From assembly GCF_030908245.1 (NCBI RefSeq), contig NZ_JAVFJJ010000004.1:62001-126000 (forward strand): DNA of 64,000 nt, read 5' to 3'. Below, piece after piece: positions 36,922 through 44,647 of this stretch. Every line of letters starts with the position of its first letter. The first letter of the stretch is position 1. The position numbers were made by a program, and so were the translations under genes. Under the pieces are notes generated by a model that was not told the origin of the DNA, made no database searches, and worked only from the letters and a program-made list of their open reading frames with translations. This stretch comes from Sinomonas sp. ASV322. Its GTDB lineage: Bacteria > Actinomycetota > Actinomycetes > Actinomycetales > Micrococcaceae.

Positions 36922-37068
36922 GGCACGTCCTTTCGTCGTGCCGCGGCGGGCGGCAGGTCCCGGCGCGGGGACACGCTGGGGGTCGTCTGCACGTCCTCCA
37001 GTCTAGAGGCGATGTTCCTGGCACACGGCCCTCAGGATGCGCGGCGATCCTGCCGTCGGATCGCCCTG

Positions 37069-37956
37069 TCAGAGCATTTCGAGCGGAACGGCCCGTCGTG
37101 GCGCGGGGAAGGCGGCGTCGAGGTCCGCGAGATCCTCCCGCGTGAGCCGGACGCCGAGTGCTCCACGATTTTCGAGCGTGTGCTCCGGCGTCGAGGACTT
37201 CGGGATCGCGATCACCTCGCCCCCGCGCAGGACCCATGCGAGCGCGATCTGTGCCTCGCTCGCCCCGTGCCGTGCGGCGACGGCCGCGAGCGCCGGATGG
37301 CCGAGGAGGCGTCCCTGCTCGATGGGGGAGTAGGCCATGACCGGCACGCCGGCTTCGCGGAGGCCTGGCAGGAGATCGAACTCGATGCCGCGGCGCGAGA
37401 GGTTGTAGAGGACCTGATTCGTCTGGAGGCCCGAAGCCGAGCGTGCGCCGGGGATCGCGGACAGTTCCGCGAGGTCGGAGGGATCGAGGTTGCTCACGCC
37501 CCAGGCCTGGATCTTGCCCTGCTCCTGGAGCCGCATGAGGGCCTCGATGCTCTCGGCAAGCGGGGTGCCGCCGCGCCAATGATAGAGATACAGGTCGAGA
37601 CGATCGGTGCCGAGCCTGCGGAGACTTCCCTCGAGCGCCTCGGCGGTTCCCCGCCTCGTCGCGTTCCACGGAAGGACCTTGCTCACGAGGAACACGTCAT
37701 CCCGACGCCCCGCGATCGCCTTCCCGACAAGCTCTTCGGCGGCGCCGTCCCCGTACATCTCGGCCGTATCGATGAGCGTGAGGCCCGCGTCGAGGCCCAC
37801 CCGGAGGGCTCGGAGCTCTTCGTCGGCGCGGGACGCGTCCTCGCCCATGAACCACGTGCCCTGCCCGAGGCACGGCACGCGCACGCCGCACGGAAGCGCG
37901 ACGAGGGGGACGCCGTCGTCGTTCGTCTGACGGGACGCGGAGTCTTCGGTGACCAT
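37069..37956 (-). CDS. Aldo/keto reductase
   Basis: A 295-residue NADPH-dependent (beta/alpha)8 reductase. The catalytic tetrad is visible: Asp and Tyr in LIDTAEMYGDGAAEE, Lys in VSKVLPWNATR and His in LYLYHWRGG. IAIPKSSTPEHTLENRGA is the cofactor-binding C-terminal part of the AKR5-like group. The start ATG has a -10 hexamer 6 nt upstream and diverges from rph. Substrate unknown; neighbouring genes give no hint. Confidence 0.9.
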   Translation of the reverse strand: MVTEDSASRQTNDDGVPLVALPCGVRVPCLGQGTWFMGEDASRADEELRALRVGLDAGLTLIDTAEMYGDGAAEELVGKAIAGRRDDVFLVSKVLPWNATRRGTAEALEGSLRRLGTDRLDLYLYHWRGGTPLAESIEALMRLQEQGKIQAWGVSNLDPSDLAELSAIPGARSASGLQTNQVLYNLSRRGIEFDLLPGLREAGVPVMAYSPIEQGRLLGHPALAAVAARHGASEAQIALAWVLRGGEVIAIPKSSTPEHTLENRGALGVRLTREDLADLDAAFPAPRRAVPLEML

Positions 37957-37962
37957 TGGGCC

Positions 37963-37968
37963 AGCCTA
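37963..37968 (-). promoter_or_regulatory. -10 hexamer of the aldo/keto reductase gene, leaderless
   Basis: TAGGCT on the minus strand, 6 nt before the ATG. Confidence 0.6.
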
Positions 37969-38041
37969 GCGCCGGCCCGCGCCCCGGAAACCTGCGGTTT
38001 GGGAATGTTCGGGCGGCAGCCCTCGCGGCAGCGCTCGCCGG

Positions 38042-38047
38042 TAAGCT
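38042..38047 (+). promoter_or_regulatory. -10 hexamer of rph, leaderless
   Basis: TAAGCT, 6 nt before ATG 38054; the same hexamer precedes the exonuclease gene at 40395. Confidence 0.6.
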
Positions 38048-38053
38048 GGTCCT

Positions 38054-38827
38054 ATGACCCCACTCACGGCCTCGAGCTCTTCCGCTGTGCGCGCCGACGG
38101 GCGCGCTTCCGACCAGCTGCGTCCCATCAGCATCACCCGGGGGTGGTCGAAGCAGGCGGAGGGCTCGGCCCTCATCGAGTTCGGGAACACGCGCGTCCTG
38201 TGCACGGCGTCGTTCACCGAGGGCGTGCCGCGCTGGCTCAAGGGCGAGGGCCGGGGCTGGGTCACGGCCGAGTACGCGATGCTTCCGCGCGCGACGAACA
38301 CGCGCTCGGATCGCGAGTCGGTCAAGGGCCGGATCGGCGGGCGCACGCACGAGATCTCGCGCCTCATCGGACGCTCCCTGAGGTCGATCATCGATACGAA
38401 GGCGCTCGGCGAGAACACGATCGTGCTCGACTGCGACGTGCTCCAGGCCGACGGCGGAACGCGCACCGCGGCCATCACAGGCGCGTTCGTGGCCCTCGCG
38501 GAGGCGGTGCGGTGGGCCAAGGACAAGGGCCTTGTCGAGCCGGGAGCCGAGCCGCTCATCGACACGGTCTCCGCCGTGTCGGTCGGGATCATTGACGGCG
38601 TGCCTGTTCTTGACCTCCCCTACGTCGAGGACGTTCGGGCGGAGACGGACATGAATGTCGTCGTGACCGGCTCGGGGAAGTTCGTTGAGGTCCAGGGGAC
38701 GGCCGAGGGGGCGCCGTTCGACCGCGACGAGCTCAACATCCTGCTCGACCTTGCGCTCATTGGAACGGGGCAGCTGGCTGATATCCAGCGCGAAACCCTC
38801 GCCGAGGCGCTCAGGACCGCCGAGTGA
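38054..38827 (+). CDS. rph: Ribonuclease PH
   Basis: Phosphorolytic 3-prime exoribonuclease that trims tRNA precursors. Typical segments are RVLCTASF, the [29 protein letters not shown] block with the catalytic and phosphate-binding Arg residues, and the [14 protein letters not shown] motif. 257 residues, full length. Its TGA overlaps the rdgB GTG by 4 bp; this pair is common in actinobacteria. Confidence 0.96.
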   Translation: MTPLTASSSSAVRADGRASDQLRPISITRGWSKQAEGSALIEFGNTRVLCTASFTEGVPRWLKGEGRGWVTAEYAMLPRATNTRSDRESVKGRIGGRTHEISRLIGRSLRSIIDTKALGENTIVLDCDVLQADGGTRTAAITGAFVALAEAVRWAKDKGLVEPGAEPLIDTVSAVSVGIIDGVPVLDLPYVEDVRAETDMNVVVTGSGKFVEVQGTAEGAPFDRDELNILLDLALIGTGQLADIQRETLAEALRTAE

Positions 38828-39480
38828 GCTCGGGAGCCTCCCACCCGGGCACCGGGCCTCGGCTCGTCCTCGCGACCCATAACCAGGGCAAGCTCCGCGA
38901 GCTGCGGGACCTGCTTCGCGGGCAGGTGCCCGGGCTCGACGTCGAGACCCAAGTCGTGGATGCGGCGGCCGTCGGGGGTCCCGACGTCGTTGAGGACGGC
39001 GTGACGTTCGGCGAGAATTCGCTGCTCAAGGCGCGCGCCGTCGCGGCGGCGACGGGTCTCGCGGCGGTGGCCGACGATTCGGGCCTCGCCGTCGATGTCC
39101 TCGGCGGGGCGCCCGGGATCTTCTCGGCGCGCTGGGCCGGCCGGCACGGCGACGATCGTGCCAACCTCGAACTCCTGCTCGCCCAGCTCGCTGACGTCCG
39201 CGACGATCATCGCGGCGCGGCGTTCGTGTGCGCGGCCGCCCTCGTCGTCCCTGCGGGCGACGGCGACGCGGCCCGCGAGCACGTCGAATACGGCGAACTC
39301 AAGGGGACCCTCCTGCACGAACCCCGCGGGGAGGGCGGCTTCGGCTACGACCCCATCCTCCTGCCTCACGGGCTCGATCGGAGCTGCGCCGAGCTCTCGC
39401 GCGAAGAGAAGAACGCGATCAGCCACCGCGGCCAGGCGTTCCGCGCTCTCCTGCCCGCGATCGTCGACGCGCTCTCCTGA
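38824..39480 (+). CDS. rdgB: XTP/dITP diphosphatase (RdgB/HAM1)
   Basis: Removes dITP, XTP and other non-canonical purine nucleotides from the pool. [18 protein letters not shown] is the nucleotide-binding start, [20 protein letters not shown] the catalytic core, and [10 protein letters not shown] with [10 protein letters not shown] the C-terminal signature. 218 residues. The GTG at 38824 overlaps the rph stop. After the stop a short tandem repeat separates it from the convergent DedA gene. Confidence 0.95.
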   Translation: MSSGASHPGTGPRLVLATHNQGKLRELRDLLRGQVPGLDVETQVVDAAAVGGPDVVEDGVTFGENSLLKARAVAAATGLAAVADDSGLAVDVLGGAPGIFSARWAGRHGDDRANLELLLAQLADVRDDHRGAAFVCAAALVVPAGDGDAAREHVEYGELKGTLLHEPRGEGGFGYDPILLPHGLDRSCAELSREEKNAISHRGQAFRALLPAIVDALS

Positions 39481-39498
39481 CCCTCAGCAGGCCGTGCC

Positions 39499-39538
39499 CA
39501 GTCCCCGGCCGTCCTCAGTCCCCGGCCGTCCTCAGTCC
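39499..39538. repeat. 17-bp tandem repeat between rdgB and the DedA gene
   Basis: CAGTCCCCGGCCGTCCT, two perfect copies and a 6-nt start of a third. It occupies the gap between two convergent stops and the last copy forms the end of the DedA gene. Confidence 0.88.
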
Positions 39539-40308
39539 TGGGGGTCGCCTTGGTCCTCGAGGGAAGCCGCGGGCCGGTCCTCGAGGGATGCCATGGGCTC
39601 GGGGGCGGCCGCCGTGCCGCGGCGCTTGGCGAGCCATGACTTCGTGAATTCGACGATGATCGGGATCACCGAGATGAGGACGATGGTGACGAAGATGAGG
39701 TCGATGTTCTTGCCGACCCATTCGTACTGTCCGAGCCACGCCCCGAGCAGGGTCACGCCGCCGCCCCACGGAATCGCGCCGAGGACGTTGTAGACGAGGA
39801 ACTTGCGCTTCTCCATCCCCGCGACGCCCACGATGACGGGGACGAAGGTCCTGATGATGGGCACGAAGCGCGCGAGGATGAGCGATTGTCCGCCGTGGCG
39901 CTCGAAGAACTCGTGGGCCTTCCGCACATTCTCCTGCTTGAAGAACCGTGAGTCGGGCCGGCTGAAGAGGGCGGGCCCGATCTTGGCGCCGATGAGGTAC
40001 CCGACCTGATTGCCGATGATCGCCGCGACGATGATGCACACGATGAGGATCCAGAGATTGAACTGGATCGCGCCGGTTGCGACGAGCAGCCCAGCCGTGA
40101 AGAGCATTGAGTCGCCGGGCAGGAAGAAGCCGATGAGCAGCCCCGTCTCGGCGAAGATGATCGCGCACACGAGCAGGATCACCCAGGGGCCGAGCGACGA
40201 ATGGCGCAAGAACACGTCGGGATTGAGCCAGTCGGGAAGGAGTGCGGCCTTCGGCTGGACGACGGCGGGCAGGGCGGTGGCGAGGTCGTGCAGCGCGGCG
40301 GGAATCAC
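39532..40308 (-). CDS. DedA family membrane protein
   Basis: A 258-residue SNARE-associated/DedA protein with five or six helices. FAETGLLIGFFLPGDS and the FFERHGGQSLILARFVPIIRTF segment, with its conserved Glu, Arg and Pro, are diagnostic. DedA proteins recycle polyprenyl-phosphate or lipid carriers across the membrane. The GTG at 40308 is chosen because a TACCCT hexamer ends 6 nt before it; an open frame 22 codons longer would overlap that promoter and nearly reach the divergent gene. The C-terminal 30 residues are acidic and low complexity. Confidence 0.88.
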   Translation of the reverse strand: MIPAALHDLATALPAVVQPKAALLPDWLNPDVFLRHSSLGPWVILLVCAIIFAETGLLIGFFLPGDSMLFTAGLLVATGAIQFNLWILIVCIIVAAIIGNQVGYLIGAKIGPALFSRPDSRFFKQENVRKAHEFFERHGGQSLILARFVPIIRTFVPVIVGVAGMEKRKFLVYNVLGAIPWGGGVTLLGAWLGQYEWVGKNIDLIFVTIVLISVIPIIVEFTKSWLAKRRGTAAAPEPMASLEDRPAASLEDQGDPQD

Positions 40309-40314
40309 CTTCCA

Positions 40315-40320
40315 AGGGTA
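40315..40320 (-). promoter_or_regulatory. -10 hexamer of the DedA gene, leaderless
   Basis: TACCCT on the minus strand, 6 nt before GTG 40308; it decides the start. Confidence 0.52.
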
Positions 40321-40382
40321 CCGGCCCACACTATGAGGACCCTGTGGCCGTGGCGGTCCCGGATCTGAGGCCACTCCGCGGC

Positions 40383-40388
40383 TAAGCT
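40383..40388 (+). promoter_or_regulatory. -10 hexamer of the exonuclease gene, leaderless
   Basis: TAAGCT, 6 nt before GTG 40395. Confidence 0.6.
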
Positions 40389-40394
40389 CGCCGC

Positions 40395-41468
40395 GTGGCC
40401 TTGGACTTTACCGCGATCGATTTCGAGACTGCCAACGGCTTCCGGGGCTCCCCGTGCGCCGTCGGCCTCGTCAAGGTCCGCGGCGGCAGGCCCGTCGAGA
40501 CGGCCACGTGGCTCATGCGGCCTCCCGCGGGCCACGACCGGTTCGACCCGCGCAACGTCGCGATCCACGGCATCCATCCGGAGGAAGTCGCGGACCGGCC
40601 CCGCTTCGGCGAGCTCTTCTCAGAGATCGGCGGCTTCATCGGAGACGACGTCCTCGCGGCCCACAACGCGGCCTTCGACCTCGGCGTGATTCGCTCGGCC
40701 CTCGAGGTGTCGGATCTGCCGGCCCCTGCGTACGACTACGCCTGCACGGTCGTCCTCTCGCGCCGCACGTACGATCTTCCGTCCCATTCCCTGCCGTTCG
40801 TCGCGGAGGCGGCCGGCGTGCCGCTCGTCAATCACCACGACGCGACCGAGGACGCCGCGGCCTGCGCGGGCATCCTCGTCGACATCGCGCAGCGCCACGG
40901 AGCGGACAGCGTCGAGGAGCTCTACGATGCCCTGCACCTGACCCTGCCGCACCATCCGGAGTTCGTCCCGGGCCGTGACGCTGTGTCCACGCCGACCGCG
41001 AAGGCCCTCCGCGCGACCGTGGGCGCCGCGACCGTGGGCGGCGCGACCGGGGGCGGGGGAATCCGGACGACGGCGGAACGCGCCGTCCGCGGCCCGCGCA
41101 CGTGGGCGCCGTGGCCCGAGGAGGGCGTCAACCCGTCGGCGAACGCGGCGGCGGACCCCGCGCATCCGCTGTTCGGCCACCGGATCGTCTTCACCGGCGC
41201 GCTTGGCATGACCCGCGCCGAGGCGAAGGGCCGCGCCGCGGCGCTCGGCGCCCAGCCCGCGAGCTCCGTCACGCGGGCCACGACGCTCCTCGTGGTCGGG
41301 GACGGCTTCGTCGCCGCCGATCTCGTGGCCGGCCGGGGAACAGGCCGCATGACGTCGAAAGCGCGCCGGGCCCTTGAGCTCCGTTCGTCGGGCTTCCGGG
41401 TCGAGGTGCTCTCCGAGGGAGAATTCCTGCAGATGCTCGGCGGAGAGTGGCCTGCCAAGAGCGCGTGA
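40395..41468 (+). CDS. DEDDh exonuclease with C-terminal BRCT domain
   Basis: 357 residues. The N-terminal 175 form a DnaQ-like 3-5 exonuclease: D9 and E11 in AIDFETAN, Asp in AAHNAAFDLGVIR, and His/Asp in HHDATEDAAACAGIL complete the DEDDh set. A linker of about 80 low-complexity residues leads to a BRCT domain (HRIVFTGALGMTRAEAKGRA through SGFRVEVLSEGEF). Actinobacteria often carry such stand-alone epsilon-like nucleases for repair; the BRCT part would bind phosphoprotein or DNA ends. The GTG start follows a leaderless -10. Confidence 0.92.
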   Translation: MALDFTAIDFETANGFRGSPCAVGLVKVRGGRPVETATWLMRPPAGHDRFDPRNVAIHGIHPEEVADRPRFGELFSEIGGFIGDDVLAAHNAAFDLGVIRSALEVSDLPAPAYDYACTVVLSRRTYDLPSHSLPFVAEAAGVPLVNHHDATEDAAACAGILVDIAQRHGADSVEELYDALHLTLPHHPEFVPGRDAVSTPTAKALRATVGAATVGGATGGGGIRTTAERAVRGPRTWAPWPEEGVNPSANAAADPAHPLFGHRIVFTGALGMTRAEAKGRAAALGAQPASSVTRATTLLVVGDGFVAADLVAGRGTGRMTSKARRALELRSSGFRVEVLSEGEFLQMLGGEWPAKSA

Positions 41469-41513
41469 AAGTCACGCTCCGCAACATTCCTTTCAAGGTG
41501 CGCACGGGATTCC

Positions 41514-41519
41514 TACGCT
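41514..41519 (+). promoter_or_regulatory. -10 hexamer of the DUF4395 gene, leaderless
   Basis: TACGCT; counting 6 nt selects the second of two adjacent GTG codons, at 41526. Confidence 0.5.
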
Positions 41520-41525
41520 GGGGTG

Positions 41526-42065
41526 GTGACCACGAGCACTGGATCTGTCTCCGACGCCGTCCGTGAAAGCGCGCTGCGCCGCGCGTTCGCGTTCCCGAAT
41601 CCCGTGAACGAGTACGCGGCGCGCTCGACGGCCGGCATCGTCGTCGTCCTGAGCCTCGCTGCCCTCGTCCTTGGGCTGGCTGCGGGCTGGGGCTGGCCAC
41701 TGTGGATCATCGCGCTCGGCTTCTGGCTTCGGGTGGCCGGCGGCCCGCGCTATTCGCCCGCGGGCAGGCTCGCCGTCCATATCATCGCGCCGCGTTTCGG
41801 CAAGCCTCGCCTCGTCCCGGGCCCGCCCAAGCGCTTTGCCCAGGCCATCGGCGCGGTGCTCTCGACGGCGGCCGCGACCCTGTGGACCGTTGGGCTCGGC
41901 CCGGTCGCGTGGGTGCTCATCGTGCTCCTCATCGCTGCCGCGTCGCTTGAGGCCTTCGCCGGCTTCTGCCTCGGCTGCTGGATCTTCGGCAAGCTCCAGG
42001 CGGCGGGCGTCATCCCCGAGAGCGTGTGCGAGGCCTGCAACAACATCGCGCTGCGGCGCGCCTGA
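41526..42065 (+). CDS. DUF4395 family membrane protein
   Basis: A 179-residue protein with four membrane helices in two pairs (about residues 35-70 and 110-155). The FPNPVNEYAARSTAG start and the FCLGCWIFGKLQAAGVIP end are typical of DUF4395. Cys pairs sit in CLGC and the C-terminal CEAC, so a thiol or metal role is possible. In other bacteria this family lies next to thioredoxin-like or rhodanese genes; none is adjacent here. The function is unknown. Confidence 0.86.
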   Translation: MTTSTGSVSDAVRESALRRAFAFPNPVNEYAARSTAGIVVVLSLAALVLGLAAGWGWPLWIIALGFWLRVAGGPRYSPAGRLAVHIIAPRFGKPRLVPGPPKRFAQAIGAVLSTAAATLWTVGLGPVAWVLIVLLIAAASLEAFAGFCLGCWIFGKLQAAGVIPESVCEACNNIALRRA

Positions 42066-42155
42066 CCCGCGCGGCCCGCCTCCGCGCAGGAACTTCTCGC
42101 ATTCCGCAGGTGCCCGGGCCTCGACACGCTCCGTGATGCGTTTCAGACTTGGTGG

Positions 42156-42482
42156 GTGGCTGGATACCGGATCACGCTCTATGTCTTTTCGAGCCCGGGC
42201 GTTCGCGGGGGACCGCGCGGGTCAGGCGCCCTGAGACCGGTCGTGAGCGGCTGCCTCGTCGAGGCGCCGTCCGCGCACGCCGCCGCGTTCGAGCTCTCGC
42301 GCCCGTTCGTCGGCTCGGGCTGGGCGGTTGAATGGACGGCCCGACCGATCGGTCTCTCATGGCCGCGGCGACGGTGGAGCGGGAGGTTCGCTCCTCGCGG
42401 TGGCGACGACGGCCTGGCGGGGGTGCGCGAGCCGCGGCGCCCGTATCCACCCGTTGGATCGGCCAGGGCGGCGCGCGTCTAG
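42156..42482 (+). CDS. Doubtful small protein
   Basis: A 108-codon frame in the 413-bp space between the DUF4395 gene and the convergent ADP-ribosylglycohydrolase. The first 65 codons have the G/C third-position bias of real genes here (MAGYRITLYVFSSPG onward), while the rest turns Arg/Pro-rich and looks like non-coding drift. A CAGACT hexamer lies 6 nt before the GTG, one base off the local -10 pattern. It may be a decayed or frameshifted gene. The rest of this space shows nothing else. Confidence 0.28.
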   Translation: MAGYRITLYVFSSPGVRGGPRGSGALRPVVSGCLVEAPSAHAAAFELSRPFVGSGWAVEWTARPIGLSWPRRRWSGRFAPRGGDDGLAGVREPRRPYPPVGSARAARV

Positions 42483-43456
42483 CCCGCGCCGGAGGCCGCT
42501 GCGAGCTCCGCCGAGAGTTCGACGGCGATGTCTGCGCCCTCGAGCCGCGCTGCCCATGGTGCGGGGACGGCGTCGGCGCCCCACCGGGTGCCGAGCAGGG
42601 CGCCCGCGATCGCCGCCGCATCGGGGCCCGCGCTGCCAGCACTGGCGACGGCGGCGGAGAATGCGTCCGCGGCTCCTGCATGCGACTCGGTCGCATTCTC
42701 GGCTTCGAGCGCTGCGGCAAGGGCTCCGTGCAGCGCGAAGGCCGCGGCTGATCCCTGTTCGATGGGCCGGCCGTTGAGCGCGGCGTCGACGGCAGCGGCA
42801 ACGTCGGGAGCCGCGCCGCGTCTGCCCGCGAGGCCCTCGCCCGCTGCTGCCACAGCGTCGCGCAGCCTTGATCCTCGTGCGAGCTCGCTCACGGCCAACG
42901 CGACGGCCACGGCGGCCTGAACGGCCGACGCGTGGCCGTGGGTCAGGGACGCGCCGTCGGCGGCCATCGCGGCGACCGCTTCGGCCGGGGTTCCCACGAT
43001 GAGGCCGAACGGGGCCGAGCGCGCGGCGGCGGCGCCGTCGTCGAACGCGGCGCCGAGCGGGCGAGCGGAAGTCCCCATCTCGCCGCCAGCGAGCGACGAC
43101 GCCCAAACAGGGCGCGCCGGAAGCGCACGACGCGCGGCGGGCCGGCTGTCGATCCACCGCTGCTGCGCGGGCGGGGCCGAAGAGGGGAGCGGGATGCCCT
43201 GTCCTCCAGCCCACCGCAGGAAGGCGAGCCACACGCAGGCGGCCTGGTCCGCGTAGACGCCCGCGTTCGCCCATTCGAGCACCTCGACGAGGGCGTCCGC
43301 CGTGTAGAGCGAGAGCTGGCCCGCGGCGCCGAGCCGGATGGCGCCGTCGTCCGGTCCAGGCGCCCCGGACGCTTCGGCCAGGGCAACGCCCTCCGCCGCC
43401 GCGCCGCCCACAAGGCAGCCGTGGATCCTCGACAGGGGGTTCGGAGAACGTCTCAC
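42479..43456 (-). CDS. ADP-ribosylglycohydrolase family protein
   Basis: 325 residues of the all-alpha ADP-ribosylglycohydrolase (DraG/ARH) fold. RIHGCLVGGAAAEGVALA is the family start, though the usual GD-A-G of the first metal site is altered (Gly-Ala-Ala), and DAAAIAGALLGTRWGADAVP matches the C-terminal metal-site segment (usually DTD-A-GA), here with one Asp only. Activity may therefore be changed or lost. GTG 43456 is chosen because TACATT ends 6 nt before it; the much longer open frame upstream is antisense to the aquaporin gene. Confidence 0.83.
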   Translation of the reverse strand: MRRSPNPLSRIHGCLVGGAAAEGVALAEASGAPGPDDGAIRLGAAGQLSLYTADALVEVLEWANAGVYADQAACVWLAFLRWAGGQGIPLPSSAPPAQQRWIDSRPAARRALPARPVWASSLAGGEMGTSARPLGAAFDDGAAAARSAPFGLIVGTPAEAVAAMAADGASLTHGHASAVQAAVAVALAVSELARGSRLRDAVAAAGEGLAGRRGAAPDVAAAVDAALNGRPIEQGSAAAFALHGALAAALEAENATESHAGAADAFSAAVASAGSAGPDAAAIAGALLGTRWGADAVPAPWAARLEGADIAVELSAELAAASGAG

Positions 43457-43462
43457 GTGAGC

Positions 43463-43468
43463 AATGTA
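43463..43468 (-). promoter_or_regulatory. -10 hexamer of the ADP-ribosylglycohydrolase gene, leaderless
   Basis: TACATT on the minus strand, 6 nt before GTG 43456; it decides the start. Confidence 0.55.
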
Positions 43469-43630
43469 CCGCCCGCCTGCGCTCAGCAAGGTCAGAGTCC
43501 GCTCAGAGGGGGACTGTAGGATGTGGGCGGGCCCGCGTCCGGTCACCTGCGTGACCATCGCACATGCGCTATTGAATCGGCCCCAGGCCTTGACAGGGCT
43601 GCCTACCGACGACTCGAAAGAGGACTTCCC

Positions 43631-44569
43631 ATGACCACCCCCGCGGCACCTACCGCTGCCGAGGCCGTTCCTTCGGCCCACAAGGAGTTCGGCATCGTCG
43701 CGAAGCTCGCGGCCGAGGCCTTCGGCACGTTCCTTCTCGTCTTCGGCGGCATCGGCGTTGCGCTCTTCAGCAACCCGTCGAGCGCACCGTTTCCCGCAGC
43801 CCTTGCGCTTGGCCTGAGCATCGGCGTGAGCGTCGCCGCCTTCGGCCACATTTCCGGAGGGCACTTCAACCCGGCCGTGACAGTCGGCACGGCCGTCGCT
43901 GGTCGGACGCCGTGGAGGGTCGTGCCGGGGTACGTCCTCGCCCAGCTCGTCGGCGGCTCGGTGGGCGCCCTCATCCTGTGGGTGACGGTCAGGACTCTTC
44001 CGAACCTCTCCGACGTCCGGCCGATCTTCACGTCGGTATCGAACGGCGTTGACAGCCTCTCGCAGATCAAGGCTCCCATCGCTGCAGGCCTCCTCGTCGA
44101 GGTTGTCGCGACGGCCGTGTTCCTCGCCATCATCCTCGCCGCCACGTCGAAGCGTGCCGCGAAGGGTGTGGCCCCGTGGGCGATCGGCCTCGGCCTCGCG
44201 ATCCTCATCCAGGCGATCGCCCCCATCACGAACGCGTCGATCAACCCGGCCCGTTCGACCGCGACGGCCATCTTCGCCGAGGGCAGTGCCATCGGCCAGC
44301 TCTGGATCTTCTGGGTCGCCCCGCTCCTCGGCGCGGTCATCGCGGGCCTCATCTTCCGGGGCTTCGGTTCGCCCGACGACGTCCTCGTGACGGGCGGGCC
44401 GTCCGCGCCGTCCTTCACGACGTCCGAGGGTGAGCCGTCCGAGGGCGAGGCGCTTGCCGAGGAGAAGGCAGGGGACGCGGCAGAGCCGGCGGAGGCCGGC
44501 GAGTCCGCGGCGCCGCAGCCGCGTTCCGACGAGGACGACGCGAAGTCGTTCTTCGACCAGTCGAAGTAG
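43631..44569 (+). CDS. Aquaporin (MIP family)
   Basis: A 312-residue channel with six helices and both NPA boxes: HFNPAVT in the first half and SINPARST in the second. The pore signature near the second box (NPAR with Ser before Ile-Asn) resembles AqpZ-type water channels more than glycerol facilitators. N-terminal 25 and C-terminal 60 residues are cytoplasmic, the latter Glu/Ala-rich and acidic. ATG 43631 has AGAGGA ahead. A perfect hairpin follows the stop. Confidence 0.93.
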   Translation: MTTPAAPTAAEAVPSAHKEFGIVAKLAAEAFGTFLLVFGGIGVALFSNPSSAPFPAALALGLSIGVSVAAFGHISGGHFNPAVTVGTAVAGRTPWRVVPGYVLAQLVGGSVGALILWVTVRTLPNLSDVRPIFTSVSNGVDSLSQIKAPIAAGLLVEVVATAVFLAIILAATSKRAAKGVAPWAIGLGLAILIQAIAPITNASINPARSTATAIFAEGSAIGQLWIFWVAPLLGAVIAGLIFRGFGSPDDVLVTGGPSAPSFTTSEGEPSEGEALAEEKAGDAAEPAEAGESAAPQPRSDEDDAKSFFDQSK

Positions 44570-44601
44570 CAGGTTCGTCGCGCCTTCCTTCGCGCTTCTG
44601 G

Positions 44602-44633
44602 CGGGTGGCACCGAAGAATGTCGGTGCCACCCG
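44602..44633 (+). terminator. Hairpin terminator between the aquaporin gene and sbcD
   Basis: CGGGTGGCACCGA, loop AGAATG, TCGGTGCCACCCG: a perfect 13-bp stem 32 nt after the aquaporin stop, followed by GTTAGCGTTTCT, a weak U-rich tail. Confidence 0.82.
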
Positions 44634-44634
44634 T

Positions 44635-44640
44635 TAGCGT
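44635..44640 (+). promoter_or_regulatory. -10 hexamer of sbcDC, leaderless
   Basis: TAGCGT, 7 nt before ATG 44648 and 1 nt after the terminator stem. No ribosome site is present. Confidence 0.55.
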
Positions 44641-44647
44641 TTCTCCC

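Noticed and set aside
35470-38595. Open frame of 1,041 codons on the plus strand
   Set aside because: It is antisense to lgt and the aldo/keto reductase and out of frame with the MBL hydrolase and rph; its translation is Arg/Gly/His-rich with no domain. High GC content makes such frames common.
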